Below are positions 33,192-42,017 of a DNA stretch of 64,000 bases, piece by piece. Within the stretch, counting starts at the first letter, position 1. Every line of letters begins with the position of its first letter. The DNA comes from Algoriphagus terrigena DSM 22685 (GTDB lineage: Bacteria; Bacteroidota; Bacteroidia; Cytophagales; Cyclobacteriaceae). Both the position numbers and the translations under genes were made by a program. The notes under the pieces were generated by a model. It had not been told where the DNA came from. It searched no databases and worked only from the letters and a program-made list of their open reading frames with translations. The stretch covers positions 124,001 through 188,000 of the forward strand of contig NZ_AUBW01000007.1 in the NCBI RefSeq assembly GCF_000429445.1, given 5' to 3'.

Positions 33192-33210
33192 CATATCTAA
33201 TATCATTCAG

Positions 33211-35544
33211 ATGACCCTTCTATCAAGAACATACTTTTATAGTCAACGAACCGGAAAGGCCGGTAAGTGGATCTGCCGAATTCTTTTGACCGCCCTGATA
33301 TACTTGTTCTTTTGGCCACAGGTTGCTTTTTCCCAACATAGCCTGAAAGGCAAAGTGCTTTCTCCGGCAGGCCCCTTGGAATTTGCCAACGTGGTGATTA
33401 AAGAGAAAGGAGTAGGAGCGATCACAGATAGTTTAGGGAGATTTGAGATTAAGGATCTGGAGGCAGGCGATTATCTCATCCAGGCGTCCATGATTGGATT
33501 TGCTTCGGAATCCAGACGTGTTTCGGTCCCAATCTCCAAAGGCGAGTTCATCTTTGAAATGAACTCACTGGATGGATCCCTGGACGAAGTGGTGGTCAGC
33601 GGGACGATGCAGGAAGTATCCAAGCTCGATAGCCCGGTGCCTGTGGATGTGTACAAATCGATCTTTTTCAAAGCCAATCCTACGCCTTCACTTTTTGAAT
33701 CTCTACAAAATGTCAACGGGGTCAGACCCCAGATCAACTGCAACGTCTGCAATACCGGTGACATCCATATCAACGGCCTGGAGGGCCCCTACACGATGAT
33801 CCTGATCGATGGGATGCCCATTGTCAGCGGCTTGGCGACTGTCTACGGCTTGACTGGCATTCCCCAGTCGCTGATTGATCGGATCGAGGTGGTCAAGGGG
33901 CCTGCGTCGACGCTTTATGGCTCAGAAGCAGTGGGAGGCTTGATCAATGTGATCACCAAAAGAACCGAGTTGGCGCCGGTGTTTTCGGCCGACGCATTCG
34001 CGTCGGGCTGGGGAGAAGTCAATACAGATCTAGGGGTGAAAAGCACTTTTGGAAAGAACGTCCAATCCCTGACCGGCGTGAATCTCTTTTGGTACGACAA
34101 TCCGATTGACAACAACGGCGACGGCTTTACAGACCTGACCTTGCAACAGCGGGTTTCAATTTTTCAAAAATTCCAGATTCAGCGAAAAGCCGGGAGGGCT
34201 TTTACCATGGCTGGACGGTATGTGAATGAAGACCGCTGGGGAGGACAGATGGAATGGACCGAGCAGGATCGGGGAGGAGATCAAGTCTATGGCGAAAGTA
34301 TCAGGACCCGTCGCTGGGAGACTTTTGGCGTCTACCAGCTGCCGGTGCCGGGCAATGTCAGTTTTCAATATTCAGTAAATGGACACAAGCAGGACTCGTA
34401 CTACGGGGCGACTCAGTTTGTCGCAGATCAGAAGATCGCCTTTGGACAGCTTACCTGGATGAAAGAAAGCGGAAAAAACAATCTACTCCTTGGCACAGCC
34501 TATCGCTACACTTTTTACGATGACAATACGCCAGCCACGGCTCATAACGGAACAGAAAACTTTCCTTCGGAGATCCATCTCCCGGGCGCTTTTGCCCAAA
34601 ATGAGTTCAAGATCAGCCCCAGCCAAAGCCTACTCGGAGGAATCCGCTACGACTATAACAGTCTGCACGGAAGTATTCTTTCTCCAAGGTTAAACTACAA
34701 GTTGGTCTCTGCCGACAAGAGCACGGTCTTTCGATTTTCCGTGGGAAATGGTTTCCGTGTGGCCAATGTCTTCACCGAGGACCATGCAGCCTTGACGGGA
34801 GCCAGGGAAGTGGTTTTTGCGGAAGAACTTGCTCCTGAAAGAAGCTGGAATACGAATCTGAATTTGGTGAAAAAGATCTATTCCGACAGAGGAAACTACT
34901 TCGGGCTGGACGGATCGGTGTTTTACACCTATTTCACCAACCGGATCGTGCCCGACTATGAGACGAATCCCAACCAAATCATCTATGCAAATTTGGATGG
35001 AAATGCGGTTTCCAAAGGCGTCTCGCTGAATCTGGACGCAGCCTGGAACTCCGGACTCAAGGTGATGGCGGGAGCCACGCTGATGGATGTGAGCTTGGAT
35101 GAGGATGGGCAAAAAGTCCGTCAGCTGCTTACTGAGCGATTTTCAGGGGTGTGGACGATTGGATATGAGATTCAGAGTTTGGGATTGACCGTGGACTACA
35201 CCGGCAATGTCTACAGCCCGATGCGTCTTCCGCTGTTGGGAGAATTGGACGATCGCGCGGAGTATTCACCTTGGTACAGCATTCAGAATATCCAGCTGAC
35301 CAAAGCTTTTGGGGATCGGTGGGAAATCTACGGAGGTGTCAAAAACCTGCTGAATTTCACTCCTCCGGCCAACAGCATTGCCCGGGCATTTGACCCTTTT
35401 GACCAAGGAGTGGAGTTTGATTCAAATGGCCAGGTGATTCCAACGCCCGAAAACCCGAATGCGCTGACCTTTGATCCGACTTATGTGTTTGCTCCCAATC
35501 AGGGCATCAGGGGATTTTTTGGGGTGAGGTTTACGATTTTGTAA
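33211..35544 (+). CDS. TonB-dependent outer membrane receptor
   Basis: A 777-residue receptor. The N-terminal leader ends near AFSQ (residue about 42). A carboxypeptidase-regulatory-like beta-sandwich follows (LKGKVLSPAGPLEFANVVI, about 45-120). The plug domain includes CNVCNTGDIHINGLEG, PYTMILIDGMPI and GPASTLYGSEAVGGLINVITK. The rest is a 22-strand-type barrel ending in FFGVRFTIL with a C-terminal aromatic-rich strand. The double cysteine CNVC in the plug is shared by a Bacteroidota receptor group. Control by a metal-responsive repressor suggests iron-, manganese- or heme-related import. Downstream DNA is repeat-like and contains no transporter genes. Confidence 0.94.
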   Translation: MTLLSRTYFYSQRTGKAGKWICRILLTALIYLFFWPQVAFSQHSLKGKVLSPAGPLEFANVVIKEKGVGAITDSLGRFEIKDLEAGDYLIQASMIGFASESRRVSVPISKGEFIFEMNSLDGSLDEVVVSGTMQEVSKLDSPVPVDVYKSIFFKANPTPSLFESLQNVNGVRPQINCNVCNTGDIHINGLEGPYTMILIDGMPIVSGLATVYGLTGIPQSLIDRIEVVKGPASTLYGSEAVGGLINVITKRTELAPVFSADAFASGWGEVNTDLGVKSTFGKNVQSLTGVNLFWYDNPIDNNGDGFTDLTLQQRVSIFQKFQIQRKAGRAFTMAGRYVNEDRWGGQMEWTEQDRGGDQVYGESIRTRRWETFGVYQLPVPGNVSFQYSVNGHKQDSYYGATQFVADQKIAFGQLTWMKESGKNNLLLGTAYRYTFYDDNTPATAHNGTENFPSEIHLPGAFAQNEFKISPSQSLLGGIRYDYNSLHGSILSPRLNYKLVSADKSTVFRFSVGNGFRVANVFTEDHAALTGAREVVFAEELAPERSWNTNLNLVKKIYSDRGNYFGLDGSVFYTYFTNRIVPDYETNPNQIIYANLDGNAVSKGVSLNLDAAWNSGLKVMAGATLMDVSLDEDGQKVRQLLTERFSGVWTIGYEIQSLGLTVDYTGNVYSPMRLPLLGELDDRAEYSPWYSIQNIQLTKAFGDRWEIYGGVKNLLNFTPPANSIARAFDPFDQGVEFDSNGQVIPTPENPNALTFDPTYVFAPNQGIRGFFGVRFTIL

Positions 35545-35608
35545 GTGGATAAGAGTCCCGTTGCGGCGACTCACCCTTAGGAGGATTGAAGTTTCATTTT
35601 GAGCAACT

Positions 35609-35625
35609 CCCCCTTTGTAAGGGGG
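35609..35625. repeat. G/C-rich palindromic intergenic element
   Basis: Perfect 7-base stem, CCCCCTT and AAGGGGG, around a TGT loop. C5/G5 palindromes of this sort recur between genes in Bacteroidota genomes. Copy number here is unknown. Confidence 0.4.
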
Positions 35626-35835
35626 AAGGGGGGATTTCTTAATTTGATCATGGATTCCGGCTCTTCCCAACTCAAAGAGCCTCCAGTTCTTATCCTTTTT
35701 CTTTTCATGGTTTACGTTTTGTGTAAACCTATTCTAGGACAAGACAGGCCCTCAAAATCTCCGAAATGGAGATTGAACTTCTATTCAGGCGACTCCTCCT
35801 TTTGAAAAGGCGTCGGATTCTATATAGCAAAAAAG

Positions 35836-35868
35836 AAAAAAGCCCGTGTCGAACGACACGGGCTTTTA
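35836..35868 (-). terminator. Rho-independent terminator of the sdaAB-tolC-adaptor operon
   Basis: The 10-base stem GCCCGTGTCG / CGACACGGGC has a 2-base loop. The minus strand runs into a T-rich tract. It lies 18 bases beyond the adaptor stop. Confidence 0.85.
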
Positions 35869-35886
35869 CAATTATCAGTGGTTAAG

Positions 35887-37203
35887 TTATTTCGCAGGGG
35901 TGGCCGGTTTGGCCGCAGCTTCCGCTTTCTTCACCAAATCTCCTTCTTTCAAATCCTTGCTCACGATGAAATACGGGCCCGAGATAATCTCATCGCCTTC
36001 CTTCAGGCCTTCCAGAATCTCGATGTTTTCATAGTCAGAGATTCCGGTTTTGACCGCTCTGACCTTCGCCACGCCGTTTTCGCTCACGAATACCAACTCT
36101 TTGTTTTTGGTGGTGCCACCGGCGAGTGTATCTACTTGTGTTTCGCGGGTAGTCACCGCAGCGAGTGGAATCGCCAAGGCGTCATTTTTGGAAGTGGTAA
36201 GAATCTCCACAGAGGCCGTCATCCCAGGACGGAAAGGATATTTATTTCCTTCCGCTACCAAGTCTTGGTATGAGCTATTGAGGATTCTGATCTTCACCTT
36301 GAACTCCGTTACCGCGTCTGCTGTGGTCTTGGTGTTAGCGGTATTGGCGATGCTGGTCACGACGCCCTTGAATTTTTTGCCCAAAGCAGAGTAGGAGTCC
36401 ACGTCGATCAGGGTGGTGTCACCCAGACTGAGGCGTACAATGTCATTTTCGTTCACATCCACTCTGACTTCCATCTTCGAAAGATCGGCGATTGTCATCA
36501 TCTCGGTACCGGCCATCTGCTGGGTTCCAACGACCCGTTCGCCTTGCTCTACCAAAAGACTGGAAACGATACCAGAAACTGGAGAATTGACGTTAGTCAG
36601 ACGGAGATTTTCCGCAGCTTCGTTGACCGAGGCCTGGGAACTTTTGACGATGAATTCGGAAGCAACGACGTTTTGCTTGGCTGCTTCGAGATCTTTCTCG
36701 GCGGAGATGTAGTTTGCTCTGGCAGTTTCAAAATCGGCATCAGAGATTGCTTTTTCCTCATAGAGACGCTTCTGTCTGTTGAAGTTCAGCTCGGCTTGGG
36801 TAAACTGTGCCTCGGATCGCTGGAGCGCAGCTTTGGACTGAGACAGATTTGCCATTTGCTGGTTCAGGTTGGCGCGTGTTCGTTCCAAGGCTGACACGAA
36901 GTTGTCGGGGCGGATCTTCACCAGCAACTTGCCCATGGCGACGGAGTCACCTTCTGCCACGTTAAGCTCGATGATCTCACCCGCTACGTCTGGAGAAAGT
37001 TTGACTTCGACCTCAGGCTGGATTTCTCCGGAAGCACTGACTTTTTCGATGATCGAGGTCTTCTTCACCGTCGCAAATTCGACTTCTGTCTCTTTTGCCC
37101 CGCCGATCCATCCGGCAGACCTTCCGATGATTGCAATGACGATGATGAGTCCTACTGCTCCCAGCAGGTAATACAAGAGTTTGTTAGACTTTTTAGCAGC
37201 CAT
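35887..37203 (-). CDS. Membrane fusion adaptor of an efflux system (MacA/HlyD type)
   Basis: A 438-residue periplasmic adaptor anchored by one N-terminal transmembrane segment (LLYYLLGAVGLIIVIAIIG). Domain order is beta-barrel start VEVKLSPDVAGEIIELNVAEGDSVAMGKLLVKI (lipoyl-like half), then coiled coil at about 115-190 (LNQQMANLSQSKAALQRSEAQF), then the second lipoyl half VNSPVSGIVSSLLVEQGERV, then the beta-barrel and membrane-proximal domain. The C-terminus ends in a Lys/Ala-rich tail. The family couples an inner membrane pump to a TolC channel. The channel is encoded 3 bases upstream. The inner membrane pump is absent from this locus. Confidence 0.92.
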   Translation of the reverse strand: MAAKKSNKLLYYLLGAVGLIIVIAIIGRSAGWIGGAKETEVEFATVKKTSIIEKVSASGEIQPEVEVKLSPDVAGEIIELNVAEGDSVAMGKLLVKIRPDNFVSALERTRANLNQQMANLSQSKAALQRSEAQFTQAELNFNRQKRLYEEKAISDADFETARANYISAEKDLEAAKQNVVASEFIVKSSQASVNEAAENLRLTNVNSPVSGIVSSLLVEQGERVVGTQQMAGTEMMTIADLSKMEVRVDVNENDIVRLSLGDTTLIDVDSYSALGKKFKGVVTSIANTANTKTTADAVTEFKVKIRILNSSYQDLVAEGNKYPFRPGMTASVEILTTSKNDALAIPLAAVTTRETQVDTLAGGTTKNKELVFVSENGVAKVRAVKTGISDYENIEILEGLKEGDEIISGPYFIVSKDLKEGDLVKKAEAAAKPATPAK

Positions 37204-37206
37204 GAT

Positions 37207-38553
37207 TTAGTTTAAGTTGATGGGGTTACCGAGATAAAAATCAAGCACTTTTACTCTGAAGATGTACGTATATTTTGCATTGAGCAAATCAGCCTGCGCA
37301 TTGAACAGGTTGTTTTGCGCTACCTGGAAATCCACTGAATTGATCGCTCCCAAGTCAAAACGCTGCTGCGCGATGCGGAAGGTTTCCTGTAGACTATTCA
37401 CTCGGATGACAGAGGCCTTGTAGGATAGATCTGCTGCCAGCGCACTGTTGTAGGCAGTTTCGACATTCTGACGCAGCAGGTTTTTGGCTTCCAAAGCTGC
37501 GACTTCCTGGATGGCCGTCTGCGCGCGGGCTCTCTGAAGTCCAGACTTGTTTGCAAAATTGGTGAAAATTGGAATGTTCAGACCGAAGTCTACACCTTGG
37601 GAAAGATTACTTTTAATCTGCGTGTTAAAGCTAGGAAGATCTGTTCCAAAAGCAGAATTGGCATAGTTGGTGAAGATGCTTCCTCTCAATGATAGGGTTG
37701 GGTAGTAAGCTCCCTTGGCAATCTTCTCCTGATATTTCGCGCTGAGGATATTTGCCTCTGCAGCTTTAATTTCTGGCATAATTCCCACAGCTGCTTCATA
37801 AATTTCCCTGCTGGTCTCGGCGGCCATCAATCCTTCCTCCATTTCGAATTCCGGCTCGATCACCGAAAAATCCTCTGTAAAGGGAATTTGCATCGATTGA
37901 GCTAAAGCAAGCTTTGCACTTCGATAGCTGTTCTGCGCATCGATTACTGCGAGTTGATTCGTAGCGTTTTGAGACTGAAGATCAAAATAGTCAGACATGG
38001 GAAGCGAGCCCGCGTCTACCAGCTTCTTGGTTCTTTGCATCTGCTCGGTAGTGGTGCTAAGTTGATTTTCGGCAATTTTTACCTGCTCACGATTGAATAC
38101 CACATTGATGAAATTGTTGATCACCGTCAGGGTGATGTCGTTTCTGGTGGCTTCGAGATTGTGAAGACCTGCTTCCAAATCTACCTTAGATTTAGCAATG
38201 CTATTATGGATACGTAAGCCATTAAAAATCGGCACACTTGAGGCACCCTGAAAATTGATGACAGAAATCCGATTGTTTTCGTAAAGACTGGTTACGGGGT
38301 TGAGTGGCCGGCCCCAATTGACACCGTAGCTAGACCCAGTACTTAAAGACGGATATCGCTGGCCTTTACTTTGAAGCAAATCGGCTTCAGTTATTTGTTG
38401 ATTTAACTCTGTTCTCTTCAAAGTCAAATTGTTGTTGATCGCGATATCTACTGCGGTCTGCAGATCGTAGGGGCCGGGAGGGAAACTGTCCTGGGCTCTT
38501 GAAGTAAGAAGCAGCCCAAAAAACATTAGAAATAGCGTAAAAATCTTTCTCAT
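37207..38553 (-). CDS. TolC family outer membrane efflux channel
   Basis: A 448-residue protein starting MRKIFTLFLMFFGLLLTSRAQ, a signal peptide. A longer in-frame start at 38700 would put residues before the signal peptide and overlap the sdaAB gene, so it is rejected. Two OEP repeats are seen: AVDIAINNNLTLKRTELNQQ with GLRIHNSIAKSKVDLEAG, then AEANILSAKYQEKIAKGAYYPTLSLRG with LRQNVETAYNSALAAD and QQRFDLGAINSVDFQVAQNNL. The helix periodicity and the repeat form match TolC. It is followed immediately by the adaptor and preceded by sdaAB. Confidence 0.93.
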   Translation of the reverse strand: MRKIFTLFLMFFGLLLTSRAQDSFPPGPYDLQTAVDIAINNNLTLKRTELNQQITEADLLQSKGQRYPSLSTGSSYGVNWGRPLNPVTSLYENNRISVINFQGASSVPIFNGLRIHNSIAKSKVDLEAGLHNLEATRNDITLTVINNFINVVFNREQVKIAENQLSTTTEQMQRTKKLVDAGSLPMSDYFDLQSQNATNQLAVIDAQNSYRSAKLALAQSMQIPFTEDFSVIEPEFEMEEGLMAAETSREIYEAAVGIMPEIKAAEANILSAKYQEKIAKGAYYPTLSLRGSIFTNYANSAFGTDLPSFNTQIKSNLSQGVDFGLNIPIFTNFANKSGLQRARAQTAIQEVAALEAKNLLRQNVETAYNSALAADLSYKASVIRVNSLQETFRIAQQRFDLGAINSVDFQVAQNNLFNAQADLLNAKYTYIFRVKVLDFYLGNPINLN

Positions 38554-38591
38554 AGGGAGTAGTTGGTTTTTTGTCAGGGTTATTATTTGGT

Positions 38592-39269
38592 TTACAAGTC
38601 GATATCGGGGATGTAGATGAGCTGAGAGACCCAAGGCAGGGATCTCAGATATTGGGTAGTGATCTCCCGGATTCCAGAATCCATCTCGATCACATGGCAA
38701 GCTACGTCGTTTTTGCCTTTTCGGGAAACAGACATCGTCGCGATGTTGGTCTTTTCCTGGGCAATCACCCCGGAGATAAAAGCAATGGCACCAGAGATGT
38801 CTCCGGCTTTGATGATCAGCGTATGATTTTGGGCGGAAAAGTTGGCGGTAAAACCGTCCACTTCTGCGATGTTGATCACTCCGCCACCGAGACTCTCACC
38901 TACGACTTCAATCTGCGTTTCACCTTTTCTCAGGTTCAGCTTGATCGTGTTGGGATGGTGGATGGAGGAGTTGCCGATGGATTTGAATTTGTAATTCAGT
39001 CCAGTCTCGGCTGCGATCTCCAGCGCATTCTTGATCCGGGGATCGTCCGTCTTGAAATCCATCAATCCACCCAAGATCGCCCGGTCGCTTCCGTGACCTT
39101 CGTAGGTTCTCGCAAATGAATTGTAAAAGGTAACGCTTACCTCGTCGGGAACTCCACCCAAGATGCGGATGGCCGCGCGGGCGATTCTGACCACTCCGGC
39201 GGTATGAGAAGATGAGGGTCCGATCATCACCGGTCCGATCATATCAAATACACTACTTTTGTTTGCCAT
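38592..39269 (-). CDS. sdaAB: L-serine ammonia-lyase, iron-sulfur-dependent, beta subunit
   Basis: A 225-residue beta subunit of the oxygen-sensitive 4Fe-4S serine dehydratase. The opening SVFDMIGPVMIGPSSSHTAG is the family signature. TFYNSFARTYEGHGSDRAILGGL follows. The C-terminal ACT domain (about 150-225) has HTLIIKAGDISGAIAFISGVIAQ and ends YIPDIDL. The Fe-S-binding catalytic residues lie in the alpha subunit, which is not encoded in this window. It starts the operon with the TolC channel (38-base gap), an unexpected partnership that may be read-through rather than shared function. Confidence 0.92.
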   Translation of the reverse strand: MANKSSVFDMIGPVMIGPSSSHTAGVVRIARAAIRILGGVPDEVSVTFYNSFARTYEGHGSDRAILGGLMDFKTDDPRIKNALEIAAETGLNYKFKSIGNSSIHHPNTIKLNLRKGETQIEVVGESLGGGVINIAEVDGFTANFSAQNHTLIIKAGDISGAIAFISGVIAQEKTNIATMSVSRKGKNDVACHVIEMDSGIREITTQYLRSLPWVSQLIYIPDIDL

Positions 39270-39434
39270 GGGGACTTTTTAACCAATTTTGGTGCTAACA
39301 CTTTTCCTGACTCAAGAATAAGTTATTTTTTGTATTGTTTCGGCATTCCGGAGCGTTAAAGGAGCTTTTGTTTGCTACTTTTAACACCTTCTTTATTGAA
39401 CAAATTTTATATCTGATCGAATCCGAACACTTTT

Positions 39435-40238
39435 ATGAGCGAAACTGATACAGTTTACATCTCTGAGTCCAAGACGGGCATTTGGAGAGAAGCCTCCGAG
39501 TTTCCGATCCCCAACCGCGCGATGAATTTTGGTGACGGCTTGTTTGAGACGATGGTCTTTGATGGAGACAAGATTCGATTCTTTGACTTTCATTTGGACA
39601 GACTCAGACTTGGAATGGATACCTTAAAGATTGAGGGCTATTCCCCGGCATTTGCAAAGCTGGAGGACCGGATCAAAGATAAGTTTGCGGGTCAGCGCCT
39701 TCGAGTCCGATGGAACGTCTTTCGAAGTGGAGCTGGGAAGTTTACCCCGGAGAATAATGATTCAGTCCAGACGCTACACCTTCAGGATCTATCGCCTGTG
39801 CCTCTTGTCAAACAGCAGGCTTCATTTTCAGAGCAGATCGCGCTCTATCCGTATCCCTGGAGCTCCTGCAAGACACTCAATGCGTTGCAGTATGTGCTGG
39901 CGGCCCAGGAAAAGAAAGAGCGTGGCTTGGATGAATTGATCCTGATGGATTATAAGGGGAAAGTAGCCGAGGCGAGTATGGCCAATATCTTTTGGAGAAG
40001 GGGAAAGAAAGTCTTCACGCCAGCACTGGAATGCGGCTGCATTGCCGGAGTGGGTAGGAGGGCTATTCTGGAAAAAATCCCCCGACTGGTGACACAGGGA
40101 GTATTTGGGTCCAATGAGCTTCTGAGTGCCGATCAAGTCTGGGTTTCCAATGCAACGGGCATTAGTTATTTGGAAAAAATCAATTCTTTGGAATTTTCTA
40201 CTGAGGCCTGGGAGCCACTCGAAGGAATTTTCGATTAA
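39435..40238 (+). CDS. Class IV PLP-dependent aminotransferase family protein
   Basis: A 267-residue protein of the D-amino acid aminotransferase / branched-chain aminotransferase / aminodeoxychorismate lyase superfamily. Landmarks are NRAMNFGDGLFETMVF and IRFFDFHLDRLRLGM near the N-terminus, the Schiff-base lysine in SSCKTLNALQYVLAAQE, the E-A-S of GKVAEASMANIFW, and GRRAILE with the late VSNATGI. The form is closest to aminodeoxychorismate lyase (PabC)-like proteins, but no pab genes are adjacent, so the exact reaction is uncertain. Confidence 0.85.
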   Translation: MSETDTVYISESKTGIWREASEFPIPNRAMNFGDGLFETMVFDGDKIRFFDFHLDRLRLGMDTLKIEGYSPAFAKLEDRIKDKFAGQRLRVRWNVFRSGAGKFTPENNDSVQTLHLQDLSPVPLVKQQASFSEQIALYPYPWSSCKTLNALQYVLAAQEKKERGLDELILMDYKGKVAEASMANIFWRRGKKVFTPALECGCIAGVGRRAILEKIPRLVTQGVFGSNELLSADQVWVSNATGISYLEKINSLEFSTEAWEPLEGIFD

Positions 40239-40366
40239 ATCCAAACCTGTATATTTTTTTGGGCTGACCTTTAATTCAAACCCTTATATTTATCGACCTT
40301 AAAACGTAAATTTTAAACTACAAAACACTTAACATTACCCAAAAGCCACCATCTTAACCCTATTGT

Positions 40367-42010
40367 ATGCTATTAGAACCCATTGACCTTGTTGTTTTCT
40401 TTGGCTATTGCTTCCTGATCATCGGGATGGGCCTTTTTGTCTCCCGCGAGAAGAAAGGCCACGTCAAGAATTCCTCCGATTACTTTCTTGCTTCCAAAGC
40501 TCTCCCATGGTGGGCCGTCGGCGCTTCCCTCATCGCTTCCAATATCTCGGCGGAGCAGTTCATCGGGATGTCAGGTTCGGGCTTTGCGCTTGGCCTCGCG
40601 ATCTCTACCTATGAGTGGATGGCTGCGGCCACGCTATTGGTAGTAGCGATTTTCTTCCTTCCTGTGTATATCAAGAAGGGGATCTACACCATGCCGGGAT
40701 TTCTCCTGGATCGTTACGATACCCGAGTCCGCACCACGATGGCTGTTTTCTGGCTGTTGCTGTACGTGTTCGTCAATTTGACCTCGGTCCTTTATCTCGG
40801 TGCCTTGAGTTTGAATACTATCCTGAACGTGCCGATGACCTATGGCATCGTGGGTTTGGCGTTGTTTGCGATGCTTTATTCCATCTATGGTGGATTGAAG
40901 GCGGTAGCTTGGACGGACGTAGTACAGGTGGTTTTCTTGATCGCCGGTGGATTGGCGACGACTTACATCGCCCTGCAAATGGTCGGAAGCGGCGACGCTT
41001 GGGAAGGTCTGGGTATCTTGAGAAGGGAAGTTCCCGGCCATTTTTCCATGATCTTGGACAAAGGTGAAATGATGATTCCTGACGGGAAAGGCGGCACAAG
41101 AGACGCCTATGGAGATTTGCCTGGTCTTTCTGTACTTGTTGGCGGGATGTGGATTACCAACTTGAGTTACTGGGGTTTCAACCAATACATTACCCAGCGT
41201 GCGCTGGCAGCAAAGAGCTTGGATGAAGCCCAAAAGGGGATGATCTTCGCAGGATTTCTAAAGCTCCTGATGCCCTTGATCGTGGTAATCCCGGGGATCG
41301 CCGCTTTGGTGATTGTCAACAACGGAATAGACACCGGATTTATCGATTCGATGAAGGACCCGGTGACCGGTATCATCAAGTCCGACCGTGCTTATCCTAC
41401 ATTGCTTCAGGTGTTGCCATCAGGTTTGAAAGGTTTGGCGTTCGCAGCATTGACTGCGGCAATCGTTTCTTCACTGGCATCCATGGCCAATAGCACCTCC
41501 ACTATCTTCACCATGGATATTTACAGCAAGTATTTCGGTAAAAACGCCTCTGAATCCAAGCAGGTGAAGGTAGGCCGAATCACCGCGGTCGTGGCGTTTA
41601 TCATCGCTGCGATTGTAGCCCCAGCATTGGGTCAATTAGATCAGGCGTTCCAGTTCATCCAGGAATACACCGGATTCATCAGCCCGGGAGTATTTGCGAT
41701 TTTCTTTTTTGGGGTTTTCTGGAAAAAGACCACCTCAAACGCCGCCCTGGTCGGTGCAGCCTTGAGTATTCCGCTTTCTGTGGTGCTCAAGATCGCCTTG
41801 CCGGAACTGCCATTTATTGATCGAATGGGTTATGTCTTTTTGATCTTGGCAGCGTTGATGATCATCATCAGCTTGGTGGAAGGCAAAGGAAAAGACCATC
41901 CAAACAGCATTGACGTCAATGCGGACCTTTTCAAAACCAGCACGGGATTCAAGATCGGAGCGATCTTGATTGTAGGTATTATCGCAGCACTTTATACTAT
42001 TTTCTGGTAA
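40367..42010 (+). CDS. Sodium/solute symporter (SSS family), probable xylose transporter
   Basis: A 547-residue protein with about 14 transmembrane segments. The opening DLVVFFGYCFLIIGMGLFVSREKK leads to SSDYFLASKALPWWAVGASLIASNISAEQFIGMSGSG, the SGLT-type core with the sodium- and sugar-site features. WTDVVQVVFLIAGG and the late TAAIVSSLASMANSTSTIFTMDIY also match sodium/sugar symporters such as vSGLT. It is 7 bases upstream of xylB, so the likely sugar is xylose. Galactose or another sugar cannot be excluded from sequence alone. Confidence 0.88.
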   Translation: MLLEPIDLVVFFGYCFLIIGMGLFVSREKKGHVKNSSDYFLASKALPWWAVGASLIASNISAEQFIGMSGSGFALGLAISTYEWMAAATLLVVAIFFLPVYIKKGIYTMPGFLLDRYDTRVRTTMAVFWLLLYVFVNLTSVLYLGALSLNTILNVPMTYGIVGLALFAMLYSIYGGLKAVAWTDVVQVVFLIAGGLATTYIALQMVGSGDAWEGLGILRREVPGHFSMILDKGEMMIPDGKGGTRDAYGDLPGLSVLVGGMWITNLSYWGFNQYITQRALAAKSLDEAQKGMIFAGFLKLLMPLIVVIPGIAALVIVNNGIDTGFIDSMKDPVTGIIKSDRAYPTLLQVLPSGLKGLAFAALTAAIVSSLASMANSTSTIFTMDIYSKYFGKNASESKQVKVGRITAVVAFIIAAIVAPALGQLDQAFQFIQEYTGFISPGVFAIFFFGVFWKKTTSNAALVGAALSIPLSVVLKIALPELPFIDRMGYVFLILAALMIIISLVEGKGKDHPNSIDVNADLFKTSTGFKIGAILIVGIIAALYTIFW

Positions 42011-42017
42011 ACAAAGA

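Larger units (their letters stand above)
35545..35886. other. 342-base intergenic region with hairpin repeats
   Basis: No convincing gene. It contains a perfect hairpin CCCCCTT-TGT-AAGGGGG at 35609-35625 followed by GGGGGGATT, and a second short palindrome CCTTTTGAAAAGG at 35798-35810 flanked by CGAC/GTCG. The second resembles the sequence around 35565-35585 (GGCGACTC-type start), so degenerate copies of a small intergenic element are likely. The operon terminator of the neighbouring adaptor gene is at 35836. A short ORF at 35650-35805 with a signal-like start is not convincing. Confidence 0.5.

Noticed and set aside
35650..35805. Short ORF with a signal-like hydrophobic stretch
   Set aside because: It lies in repeat-like DNA, has no homologous features and no start-site context.
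38554..38700. Longer start for the TolC gene
   Set aside because: It places residues before a perfect signal peptide and runs into sdaAB.
40258..40292. Promoter TTTG ... TATATTTA before the xylose operon
   Set aside because: The -7 box lacks the final G and the spacing of 23 is too long; too weak to list as a feature.
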